Positions 9,886-21,271 of a stretch of 64,000 nucleotides of DNA are shown one piece after another. Made by a program: the position numbers and the translations under genes. Position 1 is the stretch's first letter; each line of letters opens with the position of its first letter. The stretch spans positions 124,001 to 188,000 of the forward strand of contig NZ_JAJQRG010000001.1 in assembly GCF_021228235.1 (NCBI RefSeq), written 5' to 3'. The notes beneath the pieces are model-generated. The model was not told the DNA's origin. It saw only the letters and a list, made by a program, of their open reading frames with translations, and did not search any database. This DNA comes from Pseudophaeobacter flagellatus. Lineage in GTDB: Bacteria; Pseudomonadota; Alphaproteobacteria; Rhodobacterales; Rhodobacteraceae.

Positions 9886-10493
9886 CAGGCGCAGGCCTTT
9901 GCCCATTGGCGGCAGCGGGCTTCGGGGTCTTCGGCCTGTTGAATATCGGTGACCACGGCGGCGCTGTCAGCCCCGGCGGCAAAGACCCCCGGCAGGCGCT
10001 CGGGTGTCAGGCCACCGATGGCCACCAGCGGCGTTGCCCCTGCCTGGGCTTTCCAGCGGCTGACACGCGCCAGCCCCTGTGGTGCCCATTTCATCTGTTT
10101 CAGCAGCGTCGGATAGACCGGCCCCAGCGCCACATAGGCAGGATCATGCGAGAGCGCGCGCTCCAGCTCGGCTTCGTCATGGGTGGAGAGCCCATAGCGC
10201 ACCTCGGCGCGGCGCAGGGCGGCAAAATCGGCCTGCGCCATGTCTTCCTGGCCGAGGTGGACAAAGTTGCAGTTAAGATCCAGCGCGATTTCCCAGTGAT
10301 CATTGATTACCAGCTGGGCATCATGCACCGCGCAGAAATCGCGGGCGCGGGCGATCTGGCGGCGCAGCTCTGCCTCTGGTGCATCCTTGATCCGCAGCTG
10401 TACCAGCTTGGCCCCCTGCGGCACCAAAAGCTCCAACCGGCCCACATGGCCGACGATCAGATAGAAACGTTGCATCGGGTTTTGCTCTTTCAT
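9885..10493 (-). CDS. thiE: Thiamine-phosphate synthase
   Basis: ThiE joins HMP-PP and the thiazole phosphate to give thiamine phosphate. 202 residues of TIM-barrel; visible family segments are [37 protein letters not shown] and VAIGGL. It overlaps thiG upstream by 4 bases and the ThiF-like gene downstream by ATGA. The N-terminus is a little shorter than in many ThiE proteins. Confidence 0.92.
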   Translation of the reverse strand: MKEQNPMQRFYLIVGHVGRLELLVPQGAKLVQLRIKDAPEAELRRQIARARDFCAVHDAQLVINDHWEIALDLNCNFVHLGQEDMAQADFAALRRAEVRYGLSTHDEAELERALSHDPAYVALGPVYPTLLKQMKWAPQGLARVSRWKAQAGATPLVAIGGLTPERLPGVFAAGADSAAVVTDIQQAEDPEARCRQWAKACA

Positions 10494-11257
10494 GTTAGCT
10501 CTGCCAGTCCCAGAACCGGGGTCGAGGGCACCGCCATGTCGCGGCGTGGCATCGGGTCTGCCGCATATCCAAGGTGGCCGGCCTCAACCGCCAATGCCAT
10601 CGCGCGGCCCATCGTTGCCGGATCGCCTGCCTTGGCGACCGCCGTGTTGAGCAGCACCGCATCCATGCCCAGCTCCATTGCCTGCGCCGCATCCGAGGGT
10701 CGGCCGATGCCGGCGTCGACGATCAGGGGCACCTTTGGGAAATGCGCCCGCATTGCCCGCAGCGCATCCGGGTTGCGCAGCCCCTGGCCAGAGCCAATCG
10801 GCGCGCCCCAGGGCATCAGCACTTCGCAGCCCGCCTCCAAGAGCTTCTCTCCCACCACCAGGTCATCCGTGGTGTAAGGGAAAACCTGGAATCCGTCCTC
10901 AGCCAGGATCCGGGCCGCTTCCACCAGGCCAAAAACATCCGGCTGCAGCGTGTCGGCATGGCCGACCACCTCCAGCTTGATCCAGGCGGTGTTGAACAGA
11001 TCACGCGCCATATGGGCGGTGGTCACTGCCTCTTGTACTGAATGGCAGCCGGCCGTGTTGGGCAGGATATGGCAGCCGGCCTGTTGCAATCCTTGCCAGA
11101 AACCGGCACCGGAGCCATCGGCGGTTTCCCGGCGCAGCGAGAGGGTGATGATTTCTGTACCGCTGGACGCTATCGCCTCTGCCAGCACCGAGGGCGCGGG
11201 GTATTGCGCGGTGCCGAGCAGCAGTCGCGAGGTGATTTCTGTGCCGTAGACTTGCAT
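10490..11257 (-). CDS. thiG: Thiazole synthase
   Basis: ThiG builds the thiazole ring from deoxyxylulose phosphate, dehydroglycine and ThiS-thiocarboxylate. 255 residues, normal length. The Schiff-base lysine is in [16 protein letters not shown], and phosphate-binding segments [13 protein letters not shown] and [10 protein letters not shown] are present. The start at 11257 is just downstream of thiS and begins MQVYGTEI; the extra 15 codons of the open frame have no family match. The glycine donor would be ThiO, encoded two genes upstream, as no ThiH is seen. Confidence 0.94.
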   Translation of the reverse strand: MQVYGTEITSRLLLGTAQYPAPSVLAEAIASSGTEIITLSLRRETADGSGAGFWQGLQQAGCHILPNTAGCHSVQEAVTTAHMARDLFNTAWIKLEVVGHADTLQPDVFGLVEAARILAEDGFQVFPYTTDDLVVGEKLLEAGCEVLMPWGAPIGSGQGLRNPDALRAMRAHFPKVPLIVDAGIGRPSDAAQAMELGMDAVLLNTAVAKAGDPATMGRAMALAVEAGHLGYAADPMPRRDMAVPSTPVLGLAELT

Positions 11258-11424
11258 TTCAGCCTCCCTGCATCGGGGCGAGCACTTCCAGCCGGTCGCC
11301 ATTGGTTAACAAAACATCACTGCGTTTCGCGCGCGAAACAAAGACCCCGTTGAGGGCGGTGGCAATTGCCGGGCTGGTAAAGCCCAATTCACAGAGCGCG
11401 GCCTCAAGGGTCTGGGCGCGCACC

Positions 11425-14456
<3,032 letters not shown>

Positions 14457-14499
14457 GGTAGACCTAAGGTGCGCAGTGGCATGGCGTCAATCAGAAATT

Positions 14500-14509
14500 T
14501 GATAGATAA
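14500..14509 (+). promoter_or_regulatory. Second, imperfect BioR box
   Basis: TGATAGATAA differs by one base from the reverse complement of the alphaproteobacterial BioR operator TTATCTATAA. It lies 88 bases from the perfect box, closer to the thiC side. A pair of boxes is common at BioR targets. Confidence 0.5.
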
Positions 14510-14579
14510 AATATAACATTATAATTCAGTACATTAGTTTGTATTTTGCGGGATAATTCCGCGTTGCGGCATAAACCCT

Positions 14580-14607
14580 TTGTGCTGATTGTAAAATTAT
14601 CTATAAA
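14580..14607 (+). promoter_or_regulatory. Putative bioB promoter overlapped by BioR box
   Basis: TTGTGC (14580-14585) and TATAAA (14602-14607) are separated by 16 bases and would serve as -35 and -10. The -10 lies inside the BioR box, which fits repression by promoter occlusion. The transcript would begin near 14615, about 45 bases before bioB. Confidence 0.45.
14597..14606 (+). promoter_or_regulatory. BioR operator upstream of bioB
   Basis: TTATCTATAA matches exactly the published alphaproteobacterial BioR consensus TTATMKATAA (GntR-family biotin repressor). It lies 53 bases before bioB. No bioR gene is in the window. Confidence 0.8.
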
Positions 14608-14658
14608 ACATCAAGCCATCTGGCCCAAGACCGCAACACCCGATCTTCAGGAGAGCCC

Positions 14659-15699
14659 ATGCTGGACGCCGCCCCAATTCGAACCAACTGGACCCGCGCA
14701 GAGGCGGAAGAGATCTACAACAAGCCCTTCATGGATCTGTTGTTTGAGGCCCAGTCGGTGCATCGTCAGCACTATGATCCCAATCAGGTGCAGAAATCCA
14801 AACTGCTGAGCATCAAGACCGGCGGCTGCGCCGAGGATTGCGCCTATTGCTCCCAGTCCGCCCGCAACGGCGCGAAACTCTCTGCCAGCAAGCTGATCGA
14901 GGTGGAGCGGGTTCTGGCAGAGGCGCGCAAAGCCAAGGCAGGCGGCGCCACGCGCTATTGCATGGGCGCGGCCTGGCGCTCGCCCAAGGATCGCGACATG
15001 GCCGCGCTTGAGGCGATGATCGAAGGCGTCAAGGATCTGGGGATGGAGACCTGCATGACCCTGGGCATGCTGGACGACAGCCAGGTCTTTCGCCTGCGCG
15101 ACGCCGGGCTGGATTATTACAACCACAATATCGACACCTCGGAACGCTACTATTCCGAGATCATCACCACCCGCACCTTTGCCGACCGGATCGACACCCT
15201 GAACCGGGTGCGCGAGGCTGGCATGAAGGTCTGCGCCGGTGGCATCGTTGGCATGGGTGAACAGCAGATGGACCGCATCGACATGATCCTGGCGCTGGCC
15301 ACGCTTGAGGAACACCCGGATTCGGTGCCGGTCAACATGCTGATCCCCATGCCGGATACGCCGCTGGCGGATGTGCCCAAGCTCGACCCGATTGAATTTG
15401 TCCGCACCATCGCGCTGGCGCGGATCCTGATGCCAAAATCCCATGTGCGCCTGTCCGCCGGGCGCAGCGATATGTCGGATGAGCTGCAGGCCATGTGCTT
15501 CTTTGCCGGGGCCAATTCGATCTTTGTCGGTGACACTTTGCTGACTGCTGACAATCCCGAAGAGGACAAGGATCAGATGCTGTTTGATCGTCTGGGCATC
15601 ACGGCCATGGGCGTGGGCTGCGACGGCAGCCATAGCGCAAACCAGAGCAAAACAGGCTCCGCCAGCGCAAATGAAACCCGCGCAGAGGTCTCGGCATGA
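14659..15699 (+). CDS. bioB: Biotin synthase
   Basis: Radical-SAM enzyme inserting sulfur into dethiobiotin. 346 residues. The SAM-cluster cysteines are Cys57, Cys61 and Cys64 ([13 protein letters not shown]), and the family segments [17 protein letters not shown] and [12 protein letters not shown] are intact. An AGGAGAG site precedes the ATG. First gene of bioBFDA, coupled to bioF by ATGA. The C-terminal ~20 residues are low-complexity and rich in Ser/Ala. Confidence 0.97.
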   Translation: MLDAAPIRTNWTRAEAEEIYNKPFMDLLFEAQSVHRQHYDPNQVQKSKLLSIKTGGCAEDCAYCSQSARNGAKLSASKLIEVERVLAEARKAKAGGATRYCMGAAWRSPKDRDMAALEAMIEGVKDLGMETCMTLGMLDDSQVFRLRDAGLDYYNHNIDTSERYYSEIITTRTFADRIDTLNRVREAGMKVCAGGIVGMGEQQMDRIDMILALATLEEHPDSVPVNMLIPMPDTPLADVPKLDPIEFVRTIALARILMPKSHVRLSAGRSDMSDELQAMCFFAGANSIFVGDTLLTADNPEEDKDQMLFDRLGITAMGVGCDGSHSANQSKTGSASANETRAEVSA

Positions 15700-16865
15700 G
15701 TCAGATTTTTCCACGCCATGCCGCCGGGCTTCAGGACCTTCGCGATCAGGGGCGGTTTCGCCGCTTGATCCCACAGGCCGGGCATGACTTTTCCTCCAAC
15801 GATTACCTTGGGTTGGCGCAGAGCCAGCTGTTGCAAACGGCGGCACTGGAGGCGCTGGAGCGTGGCGTTCCCGTTGGCGCCGGTGGTTCACGGCTGCTGC
15901 GCGGCAATGCCGATGAGCATCTCCTGCTTGAAGCCGAGGCGGCTGCGTTTTTTTGCACCGAGGCCGCGTTGTTTATGGGCGGCGGCTTTAATGCCAATCA
16001 GGCGATTTTCTCAACCCTGCCGCAGCGCGGTGATTTGGTGCTCTATGATGCGCTGATCCACGCCAGCACCCATGATGGCATGCGGTTGGGCCGGGCTGAG
16101 ACGCGCAAATTCAGCCACAATGACCCCAGTGATGCGGCTGTACAGATCGCTGAGTGGCGCGCAACAGGCGGCAGTGGTCAGGTCTGGATCGCCATCGAGT
16201 CGGTCTATTCCATGGAGGGCACCCTGGCGCCGCTGGCGGAATTTGCCGCTTTGGCCGCGCGCGAAGGGGCGGTTCTGGTGGTGGATGAAGCCCATGCTAC
16301 CGGGCTGTTTGGCGATCTGGGGCGGGGGCTGGCGCATGACTATGCCCAGAACCCGGCCGTTCTGACGCTGCACACCTGCGGCAAGGGGCTGGGGGTTTCC
16401 GGTGCCTTGATTTGCGGTGCTCAGGTGCTGATTGACTTCCTGGTCAATCGCGGGCGTGGCTTTATCTTTGCCACCGCGCCCTCGCCGCTGAATGCGGCCC
16501 TGGTGCGGGTGGCGCTGCGCGATCTGGCGCAGAACCCCGAGCGGCGCAACCGGGCCTGGGACCATATCACCCATGCCCACGGCGAGGCGGCGCGGCTGTG
16601 CGGCATCACCGGCTTCCAAAGCCAGATCCTGCCGGTGATCATTGGCGATGACAAGCTGACCATGGCGCTGGCTGAGCGTTTGCAGGGGCAGGGCTTTGAC
16701 ATCCGCGGCATTCGCCCACCGACAGTGCCCAAGGGCACGTCACGGCTGCGGATCTCGCTGACTGGCACGCTGACCAAAGAGCTCATCACCGCGCTGTTTG
16801 AAGCCCTGGCCCCCGAGCTTGCGCGGTTGGAACAACAGCCTGCGGGCCTGGAGCAGGTGGCATGA
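15696..16865 (+). CDS. bioF: 8-amino-7-oxononanoate synthase
   Basis: PLP enzyme condensing pimeloyl thioester with alanine, the first committed ring step of biotin synthesis. 389 residues; [10 protein letters not shown] near the N-terminus, [11 protein letters not shown] (PLP-binding Asp) and the Schiff-base Lys in [12 protein letters not shown] are visible. It overlaps bioB and bioD by ATGA/ATGAGG junctions. Confidence 0.95.
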   Translation: MSQIFPRHAAGLQDLRDQGRFRRLIPQAGHDFSSNDYLGLAQSQLLQTAALEALERGVPVGAGGSRLLRGNADEHLLLEAEAAAFFCTEAALFMGGGFNANQAIFSTLPQRGDLVLYDALIHASTHDGMRLGRAETRKFSHNDPSDAAVQIAEWRATGGSGQVWIAIESVYSMEGTLAPLAEFAALAAREGAVLVVDEAHATGLFGDLGRGLAHDYAQNPAVLTLHTCGKGLGVSGALICGAQVLIDFLVNRGRGFIFATAPSPLNAALVRVALRDLAQNPERRNRAWDHITHAHGEAARLCGITGFQSQILPVIIGDDKLTMALAERLQGQGFDIRGIRPPTVPKGTSRLRISLTGTLTKELITALFEALAPELARLEQQPAGLEQVA

Positions 16866-17518
16866 GGACAGTGGTGGTGACCGGAACCGATACCGGTATC
16901 GGCAAAACCATATTTTCTGCGGGTTTGGTTCAGGCGCTGCAGGCCAGCTACTGGAAGCCGGTGCAGTCGGGCCTGGAAGAGGAAACCGACAGCGAGACCG
17001 TGGAGCGGCTCTCAGGCGGGGCAGTCCTGGCTGAGGCCTATCGGCTGCAACATCCCGCCTCGCCACATCTGTCGGCCGAGGCCGAAGGGGTGGAGATCGA
17101 CCCGGAGAGCCTGACGCTGCCGCAGCTGGACGGCCCGCTGGTGGTCGAAGGCGCTGGCGGGGTGATGGTGCCGCTCAACCGTCGGATGCTCTATCTGGAC
17201 CTTTTTGCCAAGTGGGGGGCGCCGGTGATCCTTTGCGCGCGCACCCAACTGGGCACCATCAACCATACGCTCTTGTCGGTGCAGGCGTTGCGGGCGGCGG
17301 GCTGCAGGGTTCTGGGTGTGGTCTTCATTGGTGCGCCCGAACGGGAGGTCGAGGATAGTATCTGCCTGTTTGGCAAGCTGGTGCATCTGGGGCGGCTGCC
17401 GATGATCCCCGAGTTGGGGGCGGCTGTACCCCCGTCGGCCAATGCGGCAGGGGATGACGCTCTGGCTGCGGCCTTTGCAGCCCATATCAAGCTTGATCTG
17501 ATCCGGGCGGTTCTGTGA
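16862..17518 (+). CDS. bioD: Dethiobiotin synthetase
   Basis: ATP-dependent carboxylase closing the ureido ring of dethiobiotin. 218 residues with the P-loop VVTGTDTGIGKT at the N-terminus, and the substrate loop VEGAGGVMVPL. Stop overlaps the bioA start. Somewhat divergent in the C-terminal third, but the motifs are complete. Confidence 0.95.
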   Translation: MRTVVVTGTDTGIGKTIFSAGLVQALQASYWKPVQSGLEEETDSETVERLSGGAVLAEAYRLQHPASPHLSAEAEGVEIDPESLTLPQLDGPLVVEGAGGVMVPLNRRMLYLDLFAKWGAPVILCARTQLGTINHTLLSVQALRAAGCRVLGVVFIGAPEREVEDSICLFGKLVHLGRLPMIPELGAAVPPSANAAGDDALAAAFAAHIKLDLIRAVL

Positions 17519-18816
17519 TGGGGGGATCTGATCTTACGCAGCTGGAGTTCGACCAGCAGCACCTTTGGCATCCCTATACCAATGTGGCCAAACCCGGCCC
17601 GACATTTGTGGTGAAAGAAAGCGAAGGCGTCTATCTGACGCTGGAGGATGGCACCCGGCTGATTGATGCCATGTCGTCCTGGTGGTGCATGATGCATGGC
17701 CACCGCCACCCTGTGATCACGCAGGCCATTCACAACCAGCTGGACCGTCTGCCGCATGTGATGTTTGGCGGGCTGACCCATGATCCGGCAATTGATCTGG
17801 GGCGCAAACTGCTGGAGGTCACACCGGACAGCCTGACGCGGATCTTCTATTGCGACTCTGGATCGGTCTCGGTTGAGGTGGCAATGAAGATGGCGGTGCA
17901 ATACCAGCACGCCATGGGGTTTGACGGGCGCAGCCAGTTCGCCACCGTGCGGTCCGGCTATCACGGTGACACCTGGAAGGCGATGAGCGTCTGCGACCCG
18001 GACACCGGCATGCACCACCTGTTTCAGGGGGCGCTGAGCGTGCAGCATTTCACCCCGCGACCGCCCATCCGGCTGGGCGAAGACTGGATCGAGGACCCGG
18101 CGCTGAATGGTATCGGCGCGCTGCGGGCGCTGCTAGAGGCCGGGGCAGAAAAGATCGCCGGCTTTATTCTGGAACCCGTGGTGCAGGGCACCGGCGGTAT
18201 GTATTTCTATCATCCCGAATATCTGAACCAGGCCCGTGCGCTTTGTGATGAACTGGGGATCTTGCTGATCTTTGACGAGATCGCCACCGGATTTGCCCGC
18301 ACCGGAGAGCTGTTTGCGACTGATTTCTGCTCGGTGGAGCCGGATATCATCTGCCTTGGCAAGGGGTTGACCGGTGGCCATATCTCCTTTGCCTGTACCC
18401 TGACCAATGACCGGGTGGCGCTGGGTATTGGGGGCGGTAATCCGGGTATCTTTATGCATGGGCCAACCTATATGGCCAACCCCTTGGCCTGCGCAGCGGC
18501 CCTGGCGGCGCTGAATGTGCTGACAGGGCAGGACTGGCGCGGCCGGGTCGCGGCGATTTCGGATCAGTTACAGCAAGAACTGGCACTGGCCCACGCGCTG
18601 CCCAATGTCCGCGATGTGCGGGTGCTGGGGGCGATTGGTGTGATCGAGATGCAGCAGCCTGTTTCGGCGGATGCGGCCCATGCGCTGGCACCTGAAATGG
18701 GGGTGTTTCTGCGCCCCTTTGGCAAGAATATCTACACCATGCCCCCCTTTATCACCACGCCCGCGCAGCTGAGCAAGATCACCGCAGGCATGCTGCGGCT
18801 GGCGCAGGATCTGTAG
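17515..18816 (+). CDS. bioA: Adenosylmethionine-8-amino-7-oxononanoate aminotransferase
   Basis: Class III PLP aminotransferase using SAM as amino donor to make 7,8-diaminononanoate. 433 residues from GTG at 17515 (or one shorter from ATG at 17518). Typical segments are HLWHPYTN, DAMSSWWCMMHGH, YHGDTWKAMSV and the PLP lysine in ICLGKGLTGG. Last gene of bioBFDA; no bioC, bioH or bioZ follows, so the pimeloyl-thioester route must be encoded elsewhere. Confidence 0.96.
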   Translation: MMGGSDLTQLEFDQQHLWHPYTNVAKPGPTFVVKESEGVYLTLEDGTRLIDAMSSWWCMMHGHRHPVITQAIHNQLDRLPHVMFGGLTHDPAIDLGRKLLEVTPDSLTRIFYCDSGSVSVEVAMKMAVQYQHAMGFDGRSQFATVRSGYHGDTWKAMSVCDPDTGMHHLFQGALSVQHFTPRPPIRLGEDWIEDPALNGIGALRALLEAGAEKIAGFILEPVVQGTGGMYFYHPEYLNQARALCDELGILLIFDEIATGFARTGELFATDFCSVEPDIICLGKGLTGGHISFACTLTNDRVALGIGGGNPGIFMHGPTYMANPLACAAALAALNVLTGQDWRGRVAAISDQLQQELALAHALPNVRDVRVLGAIGVIEMQQPVSADAAHALAPEMGVFLRPFGKNIYTMPPFITTPAQLSKITAGMLRLAQDL

Positions 18817-19238
18817 CGTCGCGCCGGGGGCGATGGCCTTTGCCCCTTTGTTGCTGCCCTGTTGTGGCGCGGGGGATTGGCCCATAGGTTGCCGACAGTC
18901 TGGCCAAGAATCGAGTCGGCGCTTGCCGTGGCGCGGCGGTGTCGAGGCGGCTTGCCCGGTGAATGATCGGAGTTGAATTGTTCCTTCGTTCAAGAAATTG
19001 AATGATCAATCAAAAAAATAACAGGTCACGCCGTAAAACCTCGACAAAGCGTCGCAAACTGGTCAAACACTTGTGGCAGACCCGGTCACACTTGGTGCAA
19101 TGCCGAGGGCCGCTCCCCGAGGTCACGAGGCACCGCTGCGGCGCCACTGCAATCCTTGGGGCGTGTGAACCACTGGGTTCCATCAAACTGCGCCCGGCCT
19201 ATCCTTGCGATCGGCGGGCAAAAACAGGGAAATCAACA
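18817..19238. other. Gene-free gap between bioA and the quaternary-amine transporter
   Basis: The 422-base stretch holds no convincing gene. The open frame running into it from the transporter lacks homology. It contains a short G/C hairpin just after bioA (around 18830-18855), AT-rich sequence near 18990-19020 with an imperfect palindrome, and the leader of the downstream operon. Confidence 0.6.
18998..19013. promoter_or_regulatory. Imperfect palindrome upstream of the betaine-type transporter
   Basis: TTGAATGATCAATCAA is a 16-base inverted repeat with one mismatched pair, followed by an A-run. The half-site TTGA(A/T) with TCAA resembles TetR-type (for example BetI) operators, which often control choline/betaine uptake. 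The resemblance is loose and the assignment is inference. Confidence 0.3.
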
Positions 19239-20198
19239 ATGAAAACGACGACATTTGCATGTGTTTTGAGCGCGGCATCATTGGCCGCTGGCATGGGGCA
19301 CGCGGCTGAATTGGGCGCGGTCGACAAGCCGATCAAACTGGCAATCAATGAATGGACCGGCCAGCATATTTCGACCCATATCGCGGGTGAAATGCTCAAG
19401 GCGGCGGGCTATCAGGTGGAATATGTCACCGCAGGCATGATGAACCAGTTCCAGGCCATCGCCGATGGTGAAATCCACGCCACAATGGAGATCTGGTCTT
19501 CCAATGTGTCGGACCAATATGCCGAAAAAATCACCGAGGGCACCATCGTCGAGCTGGGCGATCTGGAACTGGCGGCCAAGGAAGGCATCGCCTATCCGGC
19601 CCATGTGGCAGAACTGTGCCCGGGTCTGCCCGCCTGGGAGGCACTGAAAGACTGCGCGCCGCTGTTTGCTTCGGCGGAAACCCTGCCAGCGGGTCGCCTG
19701 GTGGATTACCCTGCTGATTGGGGAACCCCCGGTGCCGATCGTATGACCGGCCTGGCGCTGCCCTTCAAGGCGGTGCCTGCGGGCTCTGAAGGGGCATTGA
19801 TTGCCGAGCTGCGCGCCTCGACCGAGCGCAAATCCCCGCTACTGATTACCTTTTGGCAGCCCCATTGGGCGATGTCTGCCTATGATGTGAAATTTGTCGA
19901 CCTGCCGGTTGGTGAAGAGGCCTGCTTTACCGATCCGGCCTGGGGACCAAACCCCGATGCGGTGAATGACTGTGATTTTGCACCGTCGCGCATCTTCAAG
20001 GCCGCCTGGTCCGGCACGGCCGAAACCTGGCCTGCAGCCTTTGAAATCCTGTCGAACTATACTCTCGCGGTGGACGATCAGCAGCCCATGATGGGCGCGA
20101 TTGATGTCGACGGGGGGGAGGTCACAGAGGTGGTCGCAACCTGGATGTCTGCCAATGAAGACAGCTGGCGCCCCATCGTCGACGCTGCGATCAAGTGA
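19239..20198 (+). CDS. Quaternary-amine (betaine/choline/TMAO-type) ABC substrate-binding protein
   Basis: Periplasmic OpuAC-family binding protein, 319 residues. The start at 19239 begins a signal peptide (MKTTTFACVLSAASLAAGMGHA); the open frame upstream is not homologous. Ligand-cage tryptophans are likely in LAINEWTGQH, MEIWSS, YPADWGTPG and TFWQPHWAM, the aromatic box used to hold trimethylammonium groups. It is followed by its ATPase with a GTGA overlap. Marine roseobacters carry closely related systems for glycine betaine, choline and TMAO (TmoXWV has this gene order); I cannot tell which substrate applies. Confidence 0.85.
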   Translation: MKTTTFACVLSAASLAAGMGHAAELGAVDKPIKLAINEWTGQHISTHIAGEMLKAAGYQVEYVTAGMMNQFQAIADGEIHATMEIWSSNVSDQYAEKITEGTIVELGDLELAAKEGIAYPAHVAELCPGLPAWEALKDCAPLFASAETLPAGRLVDYPADWGTPGADRMTGLALPFKAVPAGSEGALIAELRASTERKSPLLITFWQPHWAMSAYDVKFVDLPVGEEACFTDPAWGPNPDAVNDCDFAPSRIFKAAWSGTAETWPAAFEILSNYTLAVDDQQPMMGAIDVDGGEVTEVVATWMSANEDSWRPIVDAAIK

Positions 20199-21271
20199 GC
20201 GAGGCGACTGCCGTGACCGGGTCTGAAACTCCCGCCATTTCCTGCCGGAATCTCTGGCAGGTCTTTGGCGACAATGCCGATAGCGCCCTGAAACAGGCGC
20301 TGTCACACCATAATAATGCCGATGAGGTTTCGCAGGCGCTGCGTGCCAAAGGGCTGGTTCCTGCGGTGCAGGACGTCAATTTCGAGGTCAAGGAAGGCGA
20401 GCTCTTCGTGATCATGGGCCTGTCCGGTTCTGGGAAATCTACCCTGATCCGCTGCATTTCGCAGTTGCTGCCGGCCTCGGGTGGGGAAATCCGCATCGAA
20501 GGCGAAGACATCGTCTCTGCCAGCAAGGCACGGCTGATCGCGCTGCGGCGCAAGACGCTGGGCATGGTGTTTCAGCATTTTGGCCTGTTTCCCCATATGA
20601 CGGTGGCCGACAATGTGGCCTATCCGCTGCGGGTGCAGGGCATCAAGCGCAAGACGCGGCGCGCCAAGGCGCAGGAGGTCATTGAACTGGTGGGGCTGGC
20701 GGGGCGCGAAGATCGCTATCCGCGGGAATTGTCGGGCGGGCAGCGTCAGCGGGTTGGCATCGCCCGATCGCTGGTGACCGATTGTTCGGTCTGGTTTCTG
20801 GATGAACCCTTCTCGGCGCTGGATCCGCTGATCCGCCGCCAGTTGCAGGATGAATTCCTTGATATTCAGGCCAAGCTGAAGACCACCATCGTCTTTATTA
20901 CCCATGATATCAACGAGGCGCTGAAACTGGCGGATCGTATCGCCATCATGCGCGATGGCAAGATCGTGCAGATTGGCACGCCCGCTGATATCGTGCTGAA
21001 TCCGGTGGACGATTACGTGCGTGAGTTTTCCAAGGATGTTGCCAAGGGGCGTCATGCCAATGTGGCCTCGGTCATGCAAAGCCCAGAAGGCAACAGCTAT
21101 GGCGTCGATGACCCGGGGCTGCGCCGCGACATGACGTTGGATGCGGCGCTGGCCCGCTGTATGGAGCTTTACGACCCTGTGCCGGTGCGCGACAGCAATG
21201 GCACATTGGTTGGGGTTATCAACCCGGCTGACCTGGCAGCAGCCCTGCAGGTGGAAACAGATCATGTCTAA
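20195..21271 (+). CDS. Quaternary-amine ABC transporter ATPase (ProV/OpuAA family)
   Basis: Energising subunit of the importer, 358 residues, GTG start overlapping the binding-protein stop. Walker A (GLSGSGKST) is near residues 75-83, the signature LSGGQ and Walker B WFLDEPFSALDP follow, then the H loop FITHD. The C-terminal ~80 residues form a CBS-like regulatory tail, as in ProV/OpuA where it senses ionic strength. It overlaps the permease gene by 8 bases. Confidence 0.92.
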   Translation: MSEATAVTGSETPAISCRNLWQVFGDNADSALKQALSHHNNADEVSQALRAKGLVPAVQDVNFEVKEGELFVIMGLSGSGKSTLIRCISQLLPASGGEIRIEGEDIVSASKARLIALRRKTLGMVFQHFGLFPHMTVADNVAYPLRVQGIKRKTRRAKAQEVIELVGLAGREDRYPRELSGGQRQRVGIARSLVTDCSVWFLDEPFSALDPLIRRQLQDEFLDIQAKLKTTIVFITHDINEALKLADRIAIMRDGKIVQIGTPADIVLNPVDDYVREFSKDVAKGRHANVASVMQSPEGNSYGVDDPGLRRDMTLDAALARCMELYDPVPVRDSNGTLVGVINPADLAAALQVETDHV

